Source: Bacteroidia bacterium (GTDB lineage Bacteria; Bacteroidota; Bacteroidia; Cytophagales; Cyclobacteriaceae). Taken from it: a DNA stretch of 64,000 bases. Shown here piece after piece: positions 17,738 through 27,146 of the stretch; within the stretch, counting starts at the first letter, position 1, and each line of letters starts with the position of its first letter. Made by a program: the position numbers and the translations under genes. The notes under the pieces were generated by a model that was not told the origin of the DNA, searched no databases, and saw nothing but the letters and a program-made list of their open reading frames with translations. The stretch is taken from NCBI GenBank assembly GCA_030426345.1, contig JAUHYU010000002.1, positions 50,075 through 114,074 on the forward strand, read 5' to 3'.

Positions 17738-18481
17738 CTATACACTTTCGAAATAAGCCCGTATTGTATTATCATTTGATTTTCTTATTTCATCAAAACT
17801 TCCTTCATTTAATACTTCACCCTTATCTAGAATAATTATTCTGTCTGCGGTTTTGTCCACACAAGAAATATCATGTGTGATGATTATGGACGATATATTG
17901 TATTTCTTCCGCATTTCTAAAATCAAATCACTTATTTCATTGGAAGTTATCACATCCAGCCCTGTGGTAGGTTCGTCGTAAAGCATGATTTTTGGTTTCA
18001 TGATCAGCGTCCGCGCCAATGCAATTCTTTTTTTCATACCACCTGAAAGTTCTGATGGCATTTTATGTTTAGTGTGAGCGAGTTCCACATTCTCCAATAC
18101 TTCGTCTACCAATTCATCGATTTCAGATTCACTGGGAGCATCAGGAAATCGCCTCAATGGGAATTTTAGATTACGCTCTACTGTCATAGAATCGTACAAA
18201 GCACCTCCTTGAAACAAATATCCTACCGTTCGTCTGAGTTCATTCAGCTGATCAGCATCAATATCCATAAGATTGTAGTCCATGACGCTCAGTTCTCCTT
18301 CGTCTGGCACAAGCAAACCAATTATACATTTAATCAAAACAGATTTCCCTGTCCCTGATTTCCCCATGATCACGAGGTTTTCTTCTTTCATTAGATCAAA
18401 ACTCACGTTCTTTATTATGGTATTTTCACCAAAGGATTTTTTTAGATTTCGCGCTTTTATTATTGCTTCAGTTTGCTGCAT
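17738..18481 (-). CDS. mlaF: MlaF-like ABC transporter ATP-binding protein
   Basis: A 247-aa ATPase of the Mla lipid transporter. It has Walker A GKSGTGKSV, the MlaF-type signature LSGGMKKRIALARTL, Walker B IMLYDEPTTGLD and switch region IITHDISCVDKTADR. The methionine-lysine-lysine after LSGG is typical of MlaF and TTG1-like ATPases and separates it from importer ATPases. It lies between the permease (21 bases upstream) and the MCE protein. Confidence 0.9.
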   Translation of the reverse strand: MQQTEAIIKARNLKKSFGENTIIKNVSFDLMKEENLVIMGKSGTGKSVLIKCIIGLLVPDEGELSVMDYNLMDIDADQLNELRRTVGYLFQGGALYDSMTVERNLKFPLRRFPDAPSESEIDELVDEVLENVELAHTKHKMPSELSGGMKKRIALARTLIMKPKIMLYDEPTTGLDVITSNEISDLILEMRKKYNISSIIITHDISCVDKTADRIIILDKGEVLNEGSFDEIRKSNDNTIRAYFESV

Positions 18482-18502
18482 AATTAGTGCTGTGTATTGT
18501 TT

Positions 18503-19351
18503 TTAAAGGAAAAAGCTATTGATTTGAACCATAATTAAATCAATCACAAATATCAAAAATGAGGAAATTACTACTGAGGTATTTGCAGCCCTCCCAACTC
18601 CTTGCGTACCCTGTTCTGCGTGAAATCCCTGATAGCTCGCGACCATACCAATGGCGAAACCGAACATCGCTGATTTTATCAGGGATGGAATTAAATCAAC
18701 ATAGGTAACCACTGATATGGCTTGGTTGAAAAAGAAGTACATGGTAATCTCTTCTTTACTTTGAAATGCAAAATAAGACCCTAGAAAACCCAATGCATCG
18801 GCATAAAGCACCAATAAAGGCACGGCAATCGTAGTAGCACCAACTCTGGATACCACAAGGAAATTCATGGGCTTGGTGCCGGATACACTCATTGCATCTA
18901 TCTGTTCTGTTACTTTCATGGATCCAAGTTCGGCACCAATTCCAGACCCCACTTTTCCTGCAAAAATAAGTGCAGTGATCAGTGGGCCTATTTCCCTGAC
19001 TATAGATAGCGATATCATCGTGGGAATCCATGACTCCGTTCCCAATGATGACATAGTAGGGTAAGATTGCATCGTAAATACCATGCCTACAATAAATGAA
19101 GTGGTACCAATAAAGAAAAGGGATTTATAACCTGAAAAATACACTTGTTTCAATAATTCACGCCACTCAAAAGGTGGTGAAAAAATATTTTTCAAGAAGC
19201 GCAATGTGAAATTTACGATGCTCCCTGTATTCTCCAGATATTGTTTTGCTTGCCCAATCAGTATCTTTTGAATCGTTTCTTTTTTTTCCAATTTCTCCAA
19301 AATAATAAATTTTATTTGTGTGGAATTTTCTCCACACTTTTGTGGAGTCAT
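18503..19351 (-). CDS. mlaE: MlaE-like ABC transporter permease
   Basis: A 282-aa permease with five or so membrane segments and family landmarks such as FIGTTSFIVGMVFTMQSYP, ALIFAGKVGSGIGAELGSM and VTEQIDAMSVSGTKPMNFLV. The start at 19351 (MTPQKCGENSTQ) gives a long, polar N-terminus; a later start is possible, since similarity begins near residue 35. It is the first gene of the mlaEFD operon. A terminator-like hairpin at 19461-19494 separates it from the upstream lipoprotein gene. Confidence 0.88.
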   Translation of the reverse strand: MTPQKCGENSTQIKFIILEKLEKKETIQKILIGQAKQYLENTGSIVNFTLRFLKNIFSPPFEWRELLKQVYFSGYKSLFFIGTTSFIVGMVFTMQSYPTMSSLGTESWIPTMISLSIVREIGPLITALIFAGKVGSGIGAELGSMKVTEQIDAMSVSGTKPMNFLVVSRVGATTIAVPLLVLYADALGFLGSYFAFQSKEEITMYFFFNQAISVVTYVDLIPSLIKSAMFGFAIGMVASYQGFHAEQGTQGVGRAANTSVVISSFLIFVIDLIMVQINSFFL

Positions 19352-19460
19352 TATTCAATGAACTATATGAAAACATGCCCTGCATGGTTATTATCATGTT
19401 TTTATAGTTTCATAATCGTCATCATTGATATAATATTCAATATGTATGCCATTGATATAT

Positions 19461-19494
19461 AAAAAAATGAACCAGATCTTGGTTCATTTTTTTT
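19461..19494 (-). terminator. Intrinsic terminator of the coiled-coil lipoprotein gene (bidirectional shape)
   Basis: A 9-bp stem (AATGAACCA / TGGTTCATT) with a 5-base loop, a run of seven A on the left and eight T on the right. Read on the minus strand it ends in a U-tract 35 bases after the stop of the 19529-19954 gene. Confidence 0.8.
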
Positions 19495-19528
19495 ATGTTG
19501 AGGAAGTCTATTTTATTGAAGAATTCAT

Positions 19529-19954
19529 CTAATTTTTAAATGCATCTTGAATGTCATCACCTACTTGGTCAATCTTAACTTTAATGTCTGCAATTCCATC
19601 ATCAACGTTTTCCTTAAATTTCTTCCAATCCTCTGCAGTTTTATCGTCTACCTCATCTTGTTTTTTCTTTAAATCTGCTTTGGTTGCCTTCAGATCATTT
19701 AAGGTTTCGTCCCATTTTGCTTTGGCATCGTCTGAAAAATCTTTGACATTTGCTTCGATTTTAGTGATTTCATTATCAATGCTCGCAATCGCTTCATTCA
19801 ATTCCTTTTTGACCTCTTCTTTTTGTTCCTTCAACTCATTGCTTACCTCAGTGGAGGTGGATGATTGTGTGCTTTGTTTGTTTTCACATTTTGTGAATGC
19901 CAATACTACAAATATGATCATGGACATATTGGCTAATTTTTTAATGAACTTCAT
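19529..19954 (-). CDS. Small coiled-coil lipoprotein
   Basis: 141 aa. The signal peptide has a lipobox (IFVVLAFTKCENK, Cys near residue 24), followed by a Ser/Thr-rich linker and a single long charged helix rich in Lys, Glu and Asp (residues about 38-135). The heptad pattern suggests a coiled coil. It resembles the small coiled-coil stress proteins seen next to CsbD-like genes in Bacteroidota, and a CsbD-like gene lies 73 bases upstream on the same strand. A role in envelope stress is only inferred from that neighbour. It could also be a structural lipoprotein. Confidence 0.7.
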   Translation of the reverse strand: MKFIKKLANMSMIIFVVLAFTKCENKQSTQSSTSTEVSNELKEQKEEVKKELNEAIASIDNEITKIEANVKDFSDDAKAKWDETLNDLKATKADLKKKQDEVDDKTAEDWKKFKENVDDGIADIKVKIDQVGDDIQDAFKN

Positions 19955-20027
19955 TTTTCTAATGTTTAAAATTCCAATTATTAGGTTTCAGCCTGATTTC
20001 GATATCAATTAAATCTGTTTGCTCTGA

Positions 20028-20213
20028 TTACAGATCATTGATTTCTTTAAGAATAGTTTCCTTGGTTTTTCCTGTTGCTATCTCTATTCTGCCGACTAAC
20101 TCATCCATTTTTCCTTCGACAAAAATTGAATCATCATCAATGACAGCGCCATACTTCTGTTTCAACTTGCCTTTAATCTCGTTCCAGTTTCCTTTAATTT
20201 GTAATTGATTCAT
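20028..20213 (-). CDS. CsbD-family stress-response protein
   Basis: A 61-aa cytosolic protein with the CsbD pattern: QLQIKGNWNEIKGKLKQKYG at the N-terminus, then DELVGRIEIATGKTKETI. The family is induced by general stress and its molecular role is unknown. The length is normal for the family. It is first in a probable two-gene unit with the coiled-coil lipoprotein. Confidence 0.85.
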   Translation of the reverse strand: MNQLQIKGNWNEIKGKLKQKYGAVIDDDSIFVEGKMDELVGRIEIATGKTKETILKEINDL

Positions 20214-20706
20214 GGTTCTATTCTTTAGTTTATAAATTTATCCATAACCATGTAAATAATATGCCAGATGAGTAGAGCATCCATAGATTCAATTGTTATG
20301 TACACTGAATCAATGGATTATGATGTGAGTACTATGTGAAAGTAAATTTAATAATCTAGTGATTTGGGCAATTATCTCCACAGTATTGGGTACTGAATGT
20401 CCTGTGCTCAATCGGTGCTAAGAAAAAACATTAGATAAGAATTACATGGACTTTAGAGCATTTTTCGGTACACTAATAAAAGAATAATAAGTAACCATGC
20501 TAAAAGAATAATAAGTAACCATGCACCTTAAATTCGAGCGCTATTAGTGCTGATTTGTATTGACGAAGCAAATGGATTACAAAATGCATATTAAAAAAAA
20601 TATTCAAGACAAATTAATGATATTACAATAGATTCTATACTTTAATCAAAGTACTTCAACTTTCTATTAATCTATTAGTTAACACCAAAAATGGCAACAA
20701 TACTAA
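20214..20706. other. Intergenic region with a short tandem repeat
   Basis: 493 AT-rich bases between the CsbD start and the fucosidase stop. No coding signal or tRNA is visible. It probably holds the CsbD promoter near its left end and the fucosidase transcript end on the right. The one clear structure is the 24-bp tandem repeat listed separately. Confidence 0.6.
20477..20524. repeat. Perfect tandem duplication, 2 x 24 bp
   Basis: Two adjacent identical 24-base units (20477-20500 and 20501-20524), each containing AAGAATAATAAGTAACCATG. There is no flanking gene overlap. It may be a slippage product or a doubled protein-binding site. Confidence 0.9.
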
Positions 20707-22833
20707 TTACTCTGTTACCACTCCGATCTCAGCAATGGAAATATGGTTTTCACCATTGATTTCCTTGGTGCCGACTAACTTAATATACCTGCCTTGTATG
20801 GCATCAAAAGGTTTGGTCTGCAAAATCGGGTTGTTTTTAATATTGCTGAACTCTCCCTTAGAGACCGGGCTTCCCCAGCTTTTCCCATCTTTGCTCACGT
20901 AAAATTGATATTGAGAAATAGTGCCATCGATGTACCGATGCTGTGATGGCAAGTAGGTAAACCCTGTGAGGGTCAACATCTCCCCGAGATCTATTACAAC
21001 AGATTGCGGCAAATTGGATTTGGTATCGCTTTTCCAAACGCTCCCTTGGTTCGCGTCTACAATTGCCTCAGCTTTGGGATCCTTATCCGCGGAGGGAGAA
21101 ATTACTTTCCATAATGATTTGTTGATATCAAATTCCATGGATTCTGAGGCACTTTGGGCCTTGGATTCTGGGTCATAGGCGATGGCGATGATGTTCCCCT
21201 TGCCTTCAATTTGAATTCCACCGTTATATTTTATTGAGTTAGAGGTAGGTTTGCTACCATCAGTTGTGTAGAATATTTCCAATCCTGTATCTAAAGATTC
21301 CATGGAAATTATACCCTTTTTATCTCTCGAAATGACTGGAGGTTCTAATAGCTTGGGGGCATGGTAAATCTCGATATTCGTGATGGTAGGAGAGGCTTTG
21401 GCATCTACGATAGTAAACCGCAATTTGTTGGAAGTGACATTGTCGAAGCGTAAGGTGCGCTTGTAACCGATGGTTGTTTGTGAAGCTATTTCCTTCCATG
21501 CATTGTCAACAAATGCTTCTAAAGTAAACTTTTTCACGCGCTGCCCCAGTTGAATATATTCCTGCGTGAGGAATCTATTGAAAGTGGTTGCTTTACCAAA
21601 ATCAAATGTGATGGAAGCATTTGTCACGCCATCATCCGTCGCCCAGTAGGTTCCTTTGTTGCCATCCATCACGTTTTTTGCATCGTAAGCATTAGCATTT
21701 CCACGAACATTAGATGCTTCCACATCCAAATTTACCGCAAGGTTAGTTTCGAAATCTTTGTCAATGACATGTTTCATTTTCATTAGTTGCTCCACATCTT
21801 TTTCGTGGATTAACCCGCGTGTATCTACTGGAAAGTTCAGCAAAAAAGAAGCATTTCTGCCAATAGAATTATAATAAATATCCACAAGCGATTTCACCGA
21901 CCGTACCTTGTGGTCTTCAGATTTGTGGTAGTACCAACCCGGTCGGATCGATACATCTACCTCCGCAGGTAGCCAATGCGTGCCATCTTCATGACCATTG
22001 GTCAGTTGCTTATAATTTGGAGACCCGGGCCAAAACTCATCTCGACGCAAGATCGACCAGTTGGTTTCACCTGCCCATCCGGACTCGTTGCCCACCCAAC
22101 GCACATCCGGCCCTGCATCGCTGAACATCATGGCATCTGGCTGATTGTCGCGGACGATCTTGCGCGTTTTTGGCCAGTCATAATATGTTTTCCGATCTAC
22201 CTTACGATCTTCATTGGCTCCTCCATAATATCCTGTTCCTCCATTGGCACCGTCAAACCACACTTCAAAAACTTCACCGTAGTTGGTCATCAATTCTTTC
22301 AACTGGTTTCTGAAATAGGTGATGTATTCGTCTGTGCCGTATTCCGCATGGTTTCTGTCCCACGGAGATAGATACAGCCCAAGCTTCAAACCATATTCTT
22401 CGCAGGCCTCAGCCAATTCCAAAACCACATCTCCTTTCCCATCTTTCCATGGAGAATTTTTCACAGAATGTTCTGTATACTGAGAAGGCCACAGACAGAA
22501 ACCATCGTGGTGCTTTGCTGTAAGAATTATCCCTTTCATACCGGCTTCCTTCGCTACTCTCGCCCACTGACGGGTATCCAGTTCCGTGGGGTTGAAGGTT
22601 TCCGGAGATTCTCCACCAAGACCCCATTCCATGTTGGTAAATGTGTTCATGTTAAAATGTACGAAAGCATAAAATTCTAGCTCGTGCCACTTCAATTGCC
22701 GCGCAGATGGGAGTGGGCCGACTGGTTCGGGTGGTGCTGGAGATTGCTTACAGGATATAACAAGAATGGCAATTATTATAAAGGAAATAGCTCTTTTTTT
22801 CATGGAAAAGGATTTTTTCTTATGAGTTTTCAA
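20707..22833 (-). CDS. GH29 alpha-L-fucosidase lipoprotein with discoidin and chitobiase-C domains
   Basis: A 708-aa exported enzyme predicted to release alpha-L-fucose from fucosylated glycans. The signal ends in a lipobox (AILVISCKQ, Cys about 27). The GH29 catalytic domain spans about 38-345 (FVHFNMNTFTNMEWG, ILTAKHHDGFCLWPS, LSPWDRN). The probable nucleophile Asp is in EVWFDGANGG near residue 195. It is followed by an F5/8 type C (discoidin) domain (about 370-505), a chitobiase-C-terminal-like strand unit (IFYTTDGSKPTSNS, about 522) and a second discoidin-like domain (about 580-708). Accessory domains of this sort usually bind polysaccharide. It is divergent from a Gfo/Idh/MocA gene across a 250-base gap. 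Sulfatases in the same window fit use of sulfated fucans, though they are 12 kb or more away. Confidence 0.9.
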   Translation of the reverse strand: MKTHKKKSFSMKKRAISFIIIAILVISCKQSPAPPEPVGPLPSARQLKWHELEFYAFVHFNMNTFTNMEWGLGGESPETFNPTELDTRQWARVAKEAGMKGIILTAKHHDGFCLWPSQYTEHSVKNSPWKDGKGDVVLELAEACEEYGLKLGLYLSPWDRNHAEYGTDEYITYFRNQLKELMTNYGEVFEVWFDGANGGTGYYGGANEDRKVDRKTYYDWPKTRKIVRDNQPDAMMFSDAGPDVRWVGNESGWAGETNWSILRRDEFWPGSPNYKQLTNGHEDGTHWLPAEVDVSIRPGWYYHKSEDHKVRSVKSLVDIYYNSIGRNASFLLNFPVDTRGLIHEKDVEQLMKMKHVIDKDFETNLAVNLDVEASNVRGNANAYDAKNVMDGNKGTYWATDDGVTNASITFDFGKATTFNRFLTQEYIQLGQRVKKFTLEAFVDNAWKEIASQTTIGYKRTLRFDNVTSNKLRFTIVDAKASPTITNIEIYHAPKLLEPPVISRDKKGIISMESLDTGLEIFYTTDGSKPTSNSIKYNGGIQIEGKGNIIAIAYDPESKAQSASESMEFDINKSLWKVISPSADKDPKAEAIVDANQGSVWKSDTKSNLPQSVVIDLGEMLTLTGFTYLPSQHRYIDGTISQYQFYVSKDGKSWGSPVSKGEFSNIKNNPILQTKPFDAIQGRYIKLVGTKEINGENHISIAEIGVVTE

Positions 22834-23085
22834 GATACAAATAAGTGCTAAATTATTAACTGTGCCCTTAAGAAATGTTTAAACTCCATTAAAATAGCAG
22901 GTAAATTCCATGAAAAATGCAATCTTTATTGATGAAACAAAAAACATTCGACCTTCTTTTTTTTATTCACTCGGCCTTAGAACTGATGATTAGGTTTTAT
23001 AAAAACCATATAATTATTAGTTTTAAAAATTGAACTAAATTCTTTTTGATAAGAAACTGATTTTACAACATTAAATAATTATGAA

Positions 23086-24429
23086 ATGGGTACAGATAGG
23101 AGAAATTTTCTAAAAAAAGCTGTGGTTGGCGTCACAGGGGCAACAATTGGAGGAAGTGCTATGGCAAATTCTGCCAAAAGTTATTCAAAAATCATTGGAG
23201 CCAATGACAAATTGAATGTCGCAATCATCGGTTTAGGAAGAAGGCTTGGCGCTTATTATGAGCCAATCAGTAGAAAGGAAAGTAATGTCGAATTGCTATA
23301 TCTCTGCGATGTGATGAAAAGTCAAAGGGAAAAGGCTGCAAGCAAATTCGCAAAGCTCATCAAAAATAAACCCATTCTAGAAAATGACGTCAGAAAAGTA
23401 CTTGAAGATCCAAAAGTAGATGCCATCTTCAATGCCACGCCTGATCACTGGCATACACCGGGCGCTTGTATGGCCATGGAAGCAGGTAAGCACGTGTATT
23501 TGGAAAAACCGTGTAGCCACAATCCTCATGAAGGGGAGTTGGTTGTAGCTTTTCAACAAAAATACAATAAGGTGGTCCAGATGGGAAACCAGCAACGATC
23601 TTCACCAGAGTCAATAGAAATTATCAAAGCCATTCATAATGGAGCAATAGGAAAAGCATATAGGGCCGTGGCATTTTATACAAATGATAGGGGAGAAGTT
23701 CCTGTACCAAAAAAACAGGCACCTCCTGAAGGTTTGGATTGGGACTTGTTTCAGGGGCCTGCTCCGCGAAAAGACTATATGCATGACACTTGGGACTATA
23801 ACTGGCATTGGTACGGTTGGGATTATGGCACAGCTGAAATGGGCAACAATGCAACGCATGAGTTAGACATCGCCCGATGGGCATTGGATGTTGAATATCC
23901 GATGCACGTTGATGTGTTTTCCGGTAAATTTCAATATCCAAATGACGGATGGGAAATGTACGATACAATGGAGGCTTCTTTTCATTTTGATGATAATCGG
24001 GTAATCAACTGGGAAGGACAAAGCAGAAACAAATACGATACATTTGGTGGTGGACGAGGAACGATCATCTATGGTTCTGAAGGATCTGTCTTTGTAAATA
24101 GAGGTGGCTACAGACAATATGACCTTAAGGGGAAATTAGTTAAGGATAGTAAGTCTGCTAGCAATGAAGCTGGAACAGCACTTGGCGGTGGTGGTGATAT
24201 GACTACCAAACATGCGGTTAATTTCTTTGAAACTATCCGTGGAAAAGAAAAATTGACCTCTCCAATCGAGCAAGGTGTAGTGAGTCAATTACTCACGCAC
24301 TATGCCAATATCGCTTCACGGATTGGCAAAGGTTTTGATGTGGACGATACCACCGGGCGCATTTTTGATAGGGAAGCAATGCAACTCTGGAAAAGGGAAT
24401 ACGAGCCCGGCTGGGAACCAAAGATTTAG
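23086..24429 (+). CDS. Tat-exported Gfo/Idh/MocA-family oxidoreductase
   Basis: A 447-aa NAD(P)-dependent sugar oxidoreductase-like protein with a Tat signal (DRRNFLKKAVVGVTGATIGG). The Rossmann nucleotide site is NVAIIGLGRRLGAYYEP, the family EKP motif is YLEKPCSHNPHEGELV, and the substrate domain contains WHWYGWDYGTAEMGNNATHELD with the catalytic-type His-Asp region. Exported members of this family act on sugars or glycosides in the periplasm with tightly bound cofactor. Start ATG 23086 is chosen because it gives the twin-arginine motif immediately; an overlapping ATG at 23081 is out of frame. It is divergent from the fucosidase, which suggests shared regulation. A strong terminator follows. 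Confidence 0.88.
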   Translation: MGTDRRNFLKKAVVGVTGATIGGSAMANSAKSYSKIIGANDKLNVAIIGLGRRLGAYYEPISRKESNVELLYLCDVMKSQREKAASKFAKLIKNKPILENDVRKVLEDPKVDAIFNATPDHWHTPGACMAMEAGKHVYLEKPCSHNPHEGELVVAFQQKYNKVVQMGNQQRSSPESIEIIKAIHNGAIGKAYRAVAFYTNDRGEVPVPKKQAPPEGLDWDLFQGPAPRKDYMHDTWDYNWHWYGWDYGTAEMGNNATHELDIARWALDVEYPMHVDVFSGKFQYPNDGWEMYDTMEASFHFDDNRVINWEGQSRNKYDTFGGGRGTIIYGSEGSVFVNRGGYRQYDLKGKLVKDSKSASNEAGTALGGGGDMTTKHAVNFFETIRGKEKLTSPIEQGVVSQLLTHYANIASRIGKGFDVDDTTGRIFDREAMQLWKREYEPGWEPKI

Positions 24430-24451
24430 TATTGCCAGAAAAATTTTCTTG

Positions 24452-24486
24452 AAAGGGGAATGGCACGAGTGCCATTCCCCTTTTTT
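24452..24486 (+). terminator. Strong intrinsic terminator after the oxidoreductase gene
   Basis: A near-perfect 14-15-bp stem (AAAGGGGAATGGCAC / GTGCCATTCCCCTTT) with a minimal loop and a T6 tract, 22 bases after the stop codon. Confidence 0.92.
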
Positions 24487-24515
24487 GGTTCAGAGAATCT
24501 AAAACTGAGAGAGGA

Positions 24516-25394
24516 TTACATATCTCTCAATTGGTTATTGTAATATTTATTCGCTTTAAAAGCGGTTATCATTTCTAAAGCAGATTGATGTTTTCTTCCG
24601 GTGGCTTTTTCAAAATCCGATTGAACTTGATAAGCACCATGGCGAATTCCTTCATAAATTCCTGCAATTACGGTTCCTATAAATTCACCCAATTCGGCTT
24701 TTCTTTCGGCTGTGTAGGCTTGTACCGAAACCGCATTAAAAACTAAATGGGTGTTGTACACTTGGTTGATGACATTGGCCAATTGAGCCTGGGTGATGGG
24801 CGCACCCATTAAATTATATACTTGGCCGTTGTGTTTTTCTTCCGTCAGCATTTTTGTATAAGCTGCGGCCAACTCAGTTCTGCTGGTGTAGCCGCACGTG
24901 CCATCAGCGGCACAATTTCTAATTTCACCATCTTTTATGTAACTGTCTAGATACTCCAGATCAGGCTCAATGTAGATTCCGTTTCGGCCAATAGCCCAAG
25001 CCAGGTCAGATTCTTGCACGTCTTTTTCGGTCTGGCGATTGCTTTGCACAATGGGACTAAACGCGTTTTTTTCTTCATCGCCAATTATGCTTGTGTATAC
25101 TATTTTTTTTACGCCATTTTGTTTGGCAGCTTCAATTACATTTCGGTGTTGCTGAATTCTTTTTTGTGGCTCGTCCATTCCCGAAACCAACAAAACAGCG
25201 TCAATGCCTTGTAGTGCAAGGTTTAATTCTTCGCGACTGTTGTAATCACCTTTTCTAACTTCAACGCCAAGATGCTGTGCGTTTTTGGGCGTTCGGGCAA
25301 TGCCAATTACGTTTTCCTTTCCAATTTTACTTATCAGCTGCTTGGCTATGGTCGAGCCCAATTTCCCGCTAACGGATGTTACTGCTATTTTCAT
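24516..25394 (-). CDS. NmrA/QorB-like NAD(P)H-binding reductase
   Basis: A 292-aa atypical short-chain dehydrogenase with an N-terminal Rossmann loop (KIAVTSVSGKLGSTIAKQLI). Here Val-Ser-Gly-x-x-Gly stands in for GxxGxxG. The protein also has GIDAVLLVSGMDEPQKRI, KKIVYTSIIGDE and AWAIGRNGIYIEPDLEYL. These match the NmrA-like quinone reductase (QorB) group. It probably reduces quinones or acts as a redox sensor in the cytosol. It is the last gene of a minus-strand run, 13 bases after the zinc-ribbon gene. Confidence 0.82.
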   Translation of the reverse strand: MKIAVTSVSGKLGSTIAKQLISKIGKENVIGIARTPKNAQHLGVEVRKGDYNSREELNLALQGIDAVLLVSGMDEPQKRIQQHRNVIEAAKQNGVKKIVYTSIIGDEEKNAFSPIVQSNRQTEKDVQESDLAWAIGRNGIYIEPDLEYLDSYIKDGEIRNCAADGTCGYTSRTELAAAYTKMLTEEKHNGQVYNLMGAPITQAQLANVINQVYNTHLVFNAVSVQAYTAERKAELGEFIGTVIAGIYEGIRHGAYQVQSDFEKATGRKHQSALEMITAFKANKYYNNQLRDM

Positions 25395-25407
25395 ATGGAT
25401 GATTTTT

Positions 25408-25608
25408 TTAATTCGATTGCTTTTTGAGTGCCTCCAATTCTAATTCGAGGCTTTCGGCTTTAGCTTTAAATTTCTCCATCGCCTTTTTCAGCTGCCCTAC
25501 TTTTTTGAATACTTCTTCATCTTGAATAGTATGGTAGGTAAGCTCTCCATTTGTTTCTTTAGTTTTTGATTTGCTGCCACAAGTTGGACAATTTGCTACT
25601 TTACTCAT
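25408..25608 (-). CDS. Small zinc-ribbon and coiled-coil protein
   Basis: 66 aa. The N-terminus has a half zinc-ribbon (NCPTCGSKSK), and the rest is a charged helix (VGQLKKAMEKFKAKAESLELE) likely to form a coiled coil. With only one CxxC, zinc binding would need dimerisation. Function is unknown. It sits 42 bases after the metallo-beta-lactamase gene and 13 bases before the NmrA-like gene. Confidence 0.6.
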   Translation of the reverse strand: MSKVANCPTCGSKSKTKETNGELTYHTIQDEEVFKKVGQLKKAMEKFKAKAESLELELEALKKQSN

Positions 25609-25650
25609 AATTTTTATTTTTATAAAATCGCTATCAATCCCGTGATTTTG

Positions 25651-27075
25651 TTAAATATTTTTCTCCAATTCATAGGCATAAGAGAGATAGTAGTTTCTCG
25701 CGGGGGCATTGATTTCTTGCGCTGCTAAACCTCTTAACAACTTTATTTTTATCACAATGACTTCTTTTTTTTGGTAATCCGTTTGAAGTAGATAGTCAGC
25801 CAATTGTAATCCCCACTGATAATTCCCTTCGTTAAGGGCAGTATTAAGTTGTTTCTTCACCTTCTGCTCACCACCGGCCAGCGCAATAATATTCTTCGCC
25901 TCCTGCAACCCTGTTAGTGGGTAGAGATTCGTGGGATTCCCGTCGAACCAACCAACATAGTGTAAAAACACCGAACGCACCCCCCAGGCAACCGATCCAT
26001 AGAACTCTTGTAGGTTCGGCCGGGTCGAAAGCGAATCCGCCAACTTAACACTGTCCACGGTTTGTTGCAGGGTATAACCCTTGTTCATGGCATCTATCGT
26101 TTGTTGGTAGACACTTAAAATAGCCGTTGAGTAGTTTTTTAGATTCTGATGGACAAATGATTCTCCCGAGACCGGACGTGTGTGGCCAGGAACGAGGTGC
26201 TTTACCGGAAAAGTGCTCATTTTTTGTATCGATTCACCCCATGATTTGACATCCCTATATTGCGAGCCCCGAATAGCATGAAGATTGGGAAACGATTTGT
26301 AGTAGTTGTCTCCTGTAAACAATGTCTCAAGATCAGGAATCCAAACAAACAGTTCATCATTGGTTTCTCCATCGGCAGCGTACAATTCGAAATCGATGCC
26401 AGCGAGGCTTATGTAAAGGGAATCCTGAAATGTCTTATTAGGTGCGAGGTATCCTTCACCGACGCGGTCCGTAGGCGTGATACCAGGGGCGACACCACGA
26501 TTGATGACATCTTCGGAGGGAAGATCACGCCCGAATTGCCGGGCGTTTCGTTGCTTCAAGATGGATTCTACCGGTGAGTTTTCCTGTAGCTCACTCTTAA
26601 ACCCCACTCTTGCAATTATCTCAACATCGTTGCTATTGCCGGTAAAAGCGGAGGTACCTCCGGTATGATCTAGATGGCCATGGGTATAAATTAATGCCTT
26701 GACAGGCTTGTCGCTGATTTTTTGGAATTCCTCCGCCACCTTTTCCGCAGCACCCAAAGCGCGGAGCGCATCTATAATTACCACGCCGTTTTTTCCAATC
26801 ACCATAGAGGCATTTGAGCCATCATACCCTACCGCTACATATACGTTTTTATTTAACCGGATTATTTCAGGAGTGAATTCAGAAGATTGGCCTTTTAACT
26901 TGGTGATATTTGGATGTTCCTTTTCTTGTTCCCGAGGTGTATTCTGTTCAGGAGGATTTTGACATGCCTGCAACAAAACAATTACCGAGAAAAACACAGT
27001 GCTTTTTAATATTGATTTATACCTTTTTACTTCACGAAAGTATGTTTCTACTGCTTGATTTTTCCTTAGATTCAT
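25651..27075 (-). CDS. Alkylsulfatase-like metallo-beta-lactamase-fold lipoprotein
   Basis: A 474-aa protein with a lipobox after a long N-terminus (VIVLLQACQNP, Cys about 38). The metal site THGHLDHTGG lies near residue 131, with further ligands plausible in LFTGDNYYKSFPN and VPGHTRPVSG. The second half (about 320-405) matches the alkyl-sulfatase dimerisation domain (MNKGYTLQQTVDSVKL, EFYGSVAWGVRSVF, VGWFDGNPTNLYPL). It is related to SdsA/BDS1-type alkylsulfatases, but the C-terminal sterol-carrier-like domain is short or missing. The likely activity is hydrolysis of an ester on the cell surface or in the periplasm. The start could lie downstream of MNLRKNQ. Confidence 0.82.
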   Translation of the reverse strand: MNLRKNQAVETYFREVKRYKSILKSTVFFSVIVLLQACQNPPEQNTPREQEKEHPNITKLKGQSSEFTPEIIRLNKNVYVAVGYDGSNASMVIGKNGVVIIDALRALGAAEKVAEEFQKISDKPVKALIYTHGHLDHTGGTSAFTGNSNDVEIIARVGFKSELQENSPVESILKQRNARQFGRDLPSEDVINRGVAPGITPTDRVGEGYLAPNKTFQDSLYISLAGIDFELYAADGETNDELFVWIPDLETLFTGDNYYKSFPNLHAIRGSQYRDVKSWGESIQKMSTFPVKHLVPGHTRPVSGESFVHQNLKNYSTAILSVYQQTIDAMNKGYTLQQTVDSVKLADSLSTRPNLQEFYGSVAWGVRSVFLHYVGWFDGNPTNLYPLTGLQEAKNIIALAGGEQKVKKQLNTALNEGNYQWGLQLADYLLQTDYQKKEVIVIKIKLLRGLAAQEINAPARNYYLSYAYELEKNI

Positions 27076-27146
27076 TTCTATGCGATTTTTATTGTTTCCT
27101 TTTATAATAAATATTCGTACGCCTTTTCAAGTGTATAACTCCTCAA

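Noticed and set aside
16768-17835. Plus-strand ORFs opposite mlaD and mlaF
   Set aside because: They are antisense shadows; the minus-strand proteins have complete MCE and ABC motifs.
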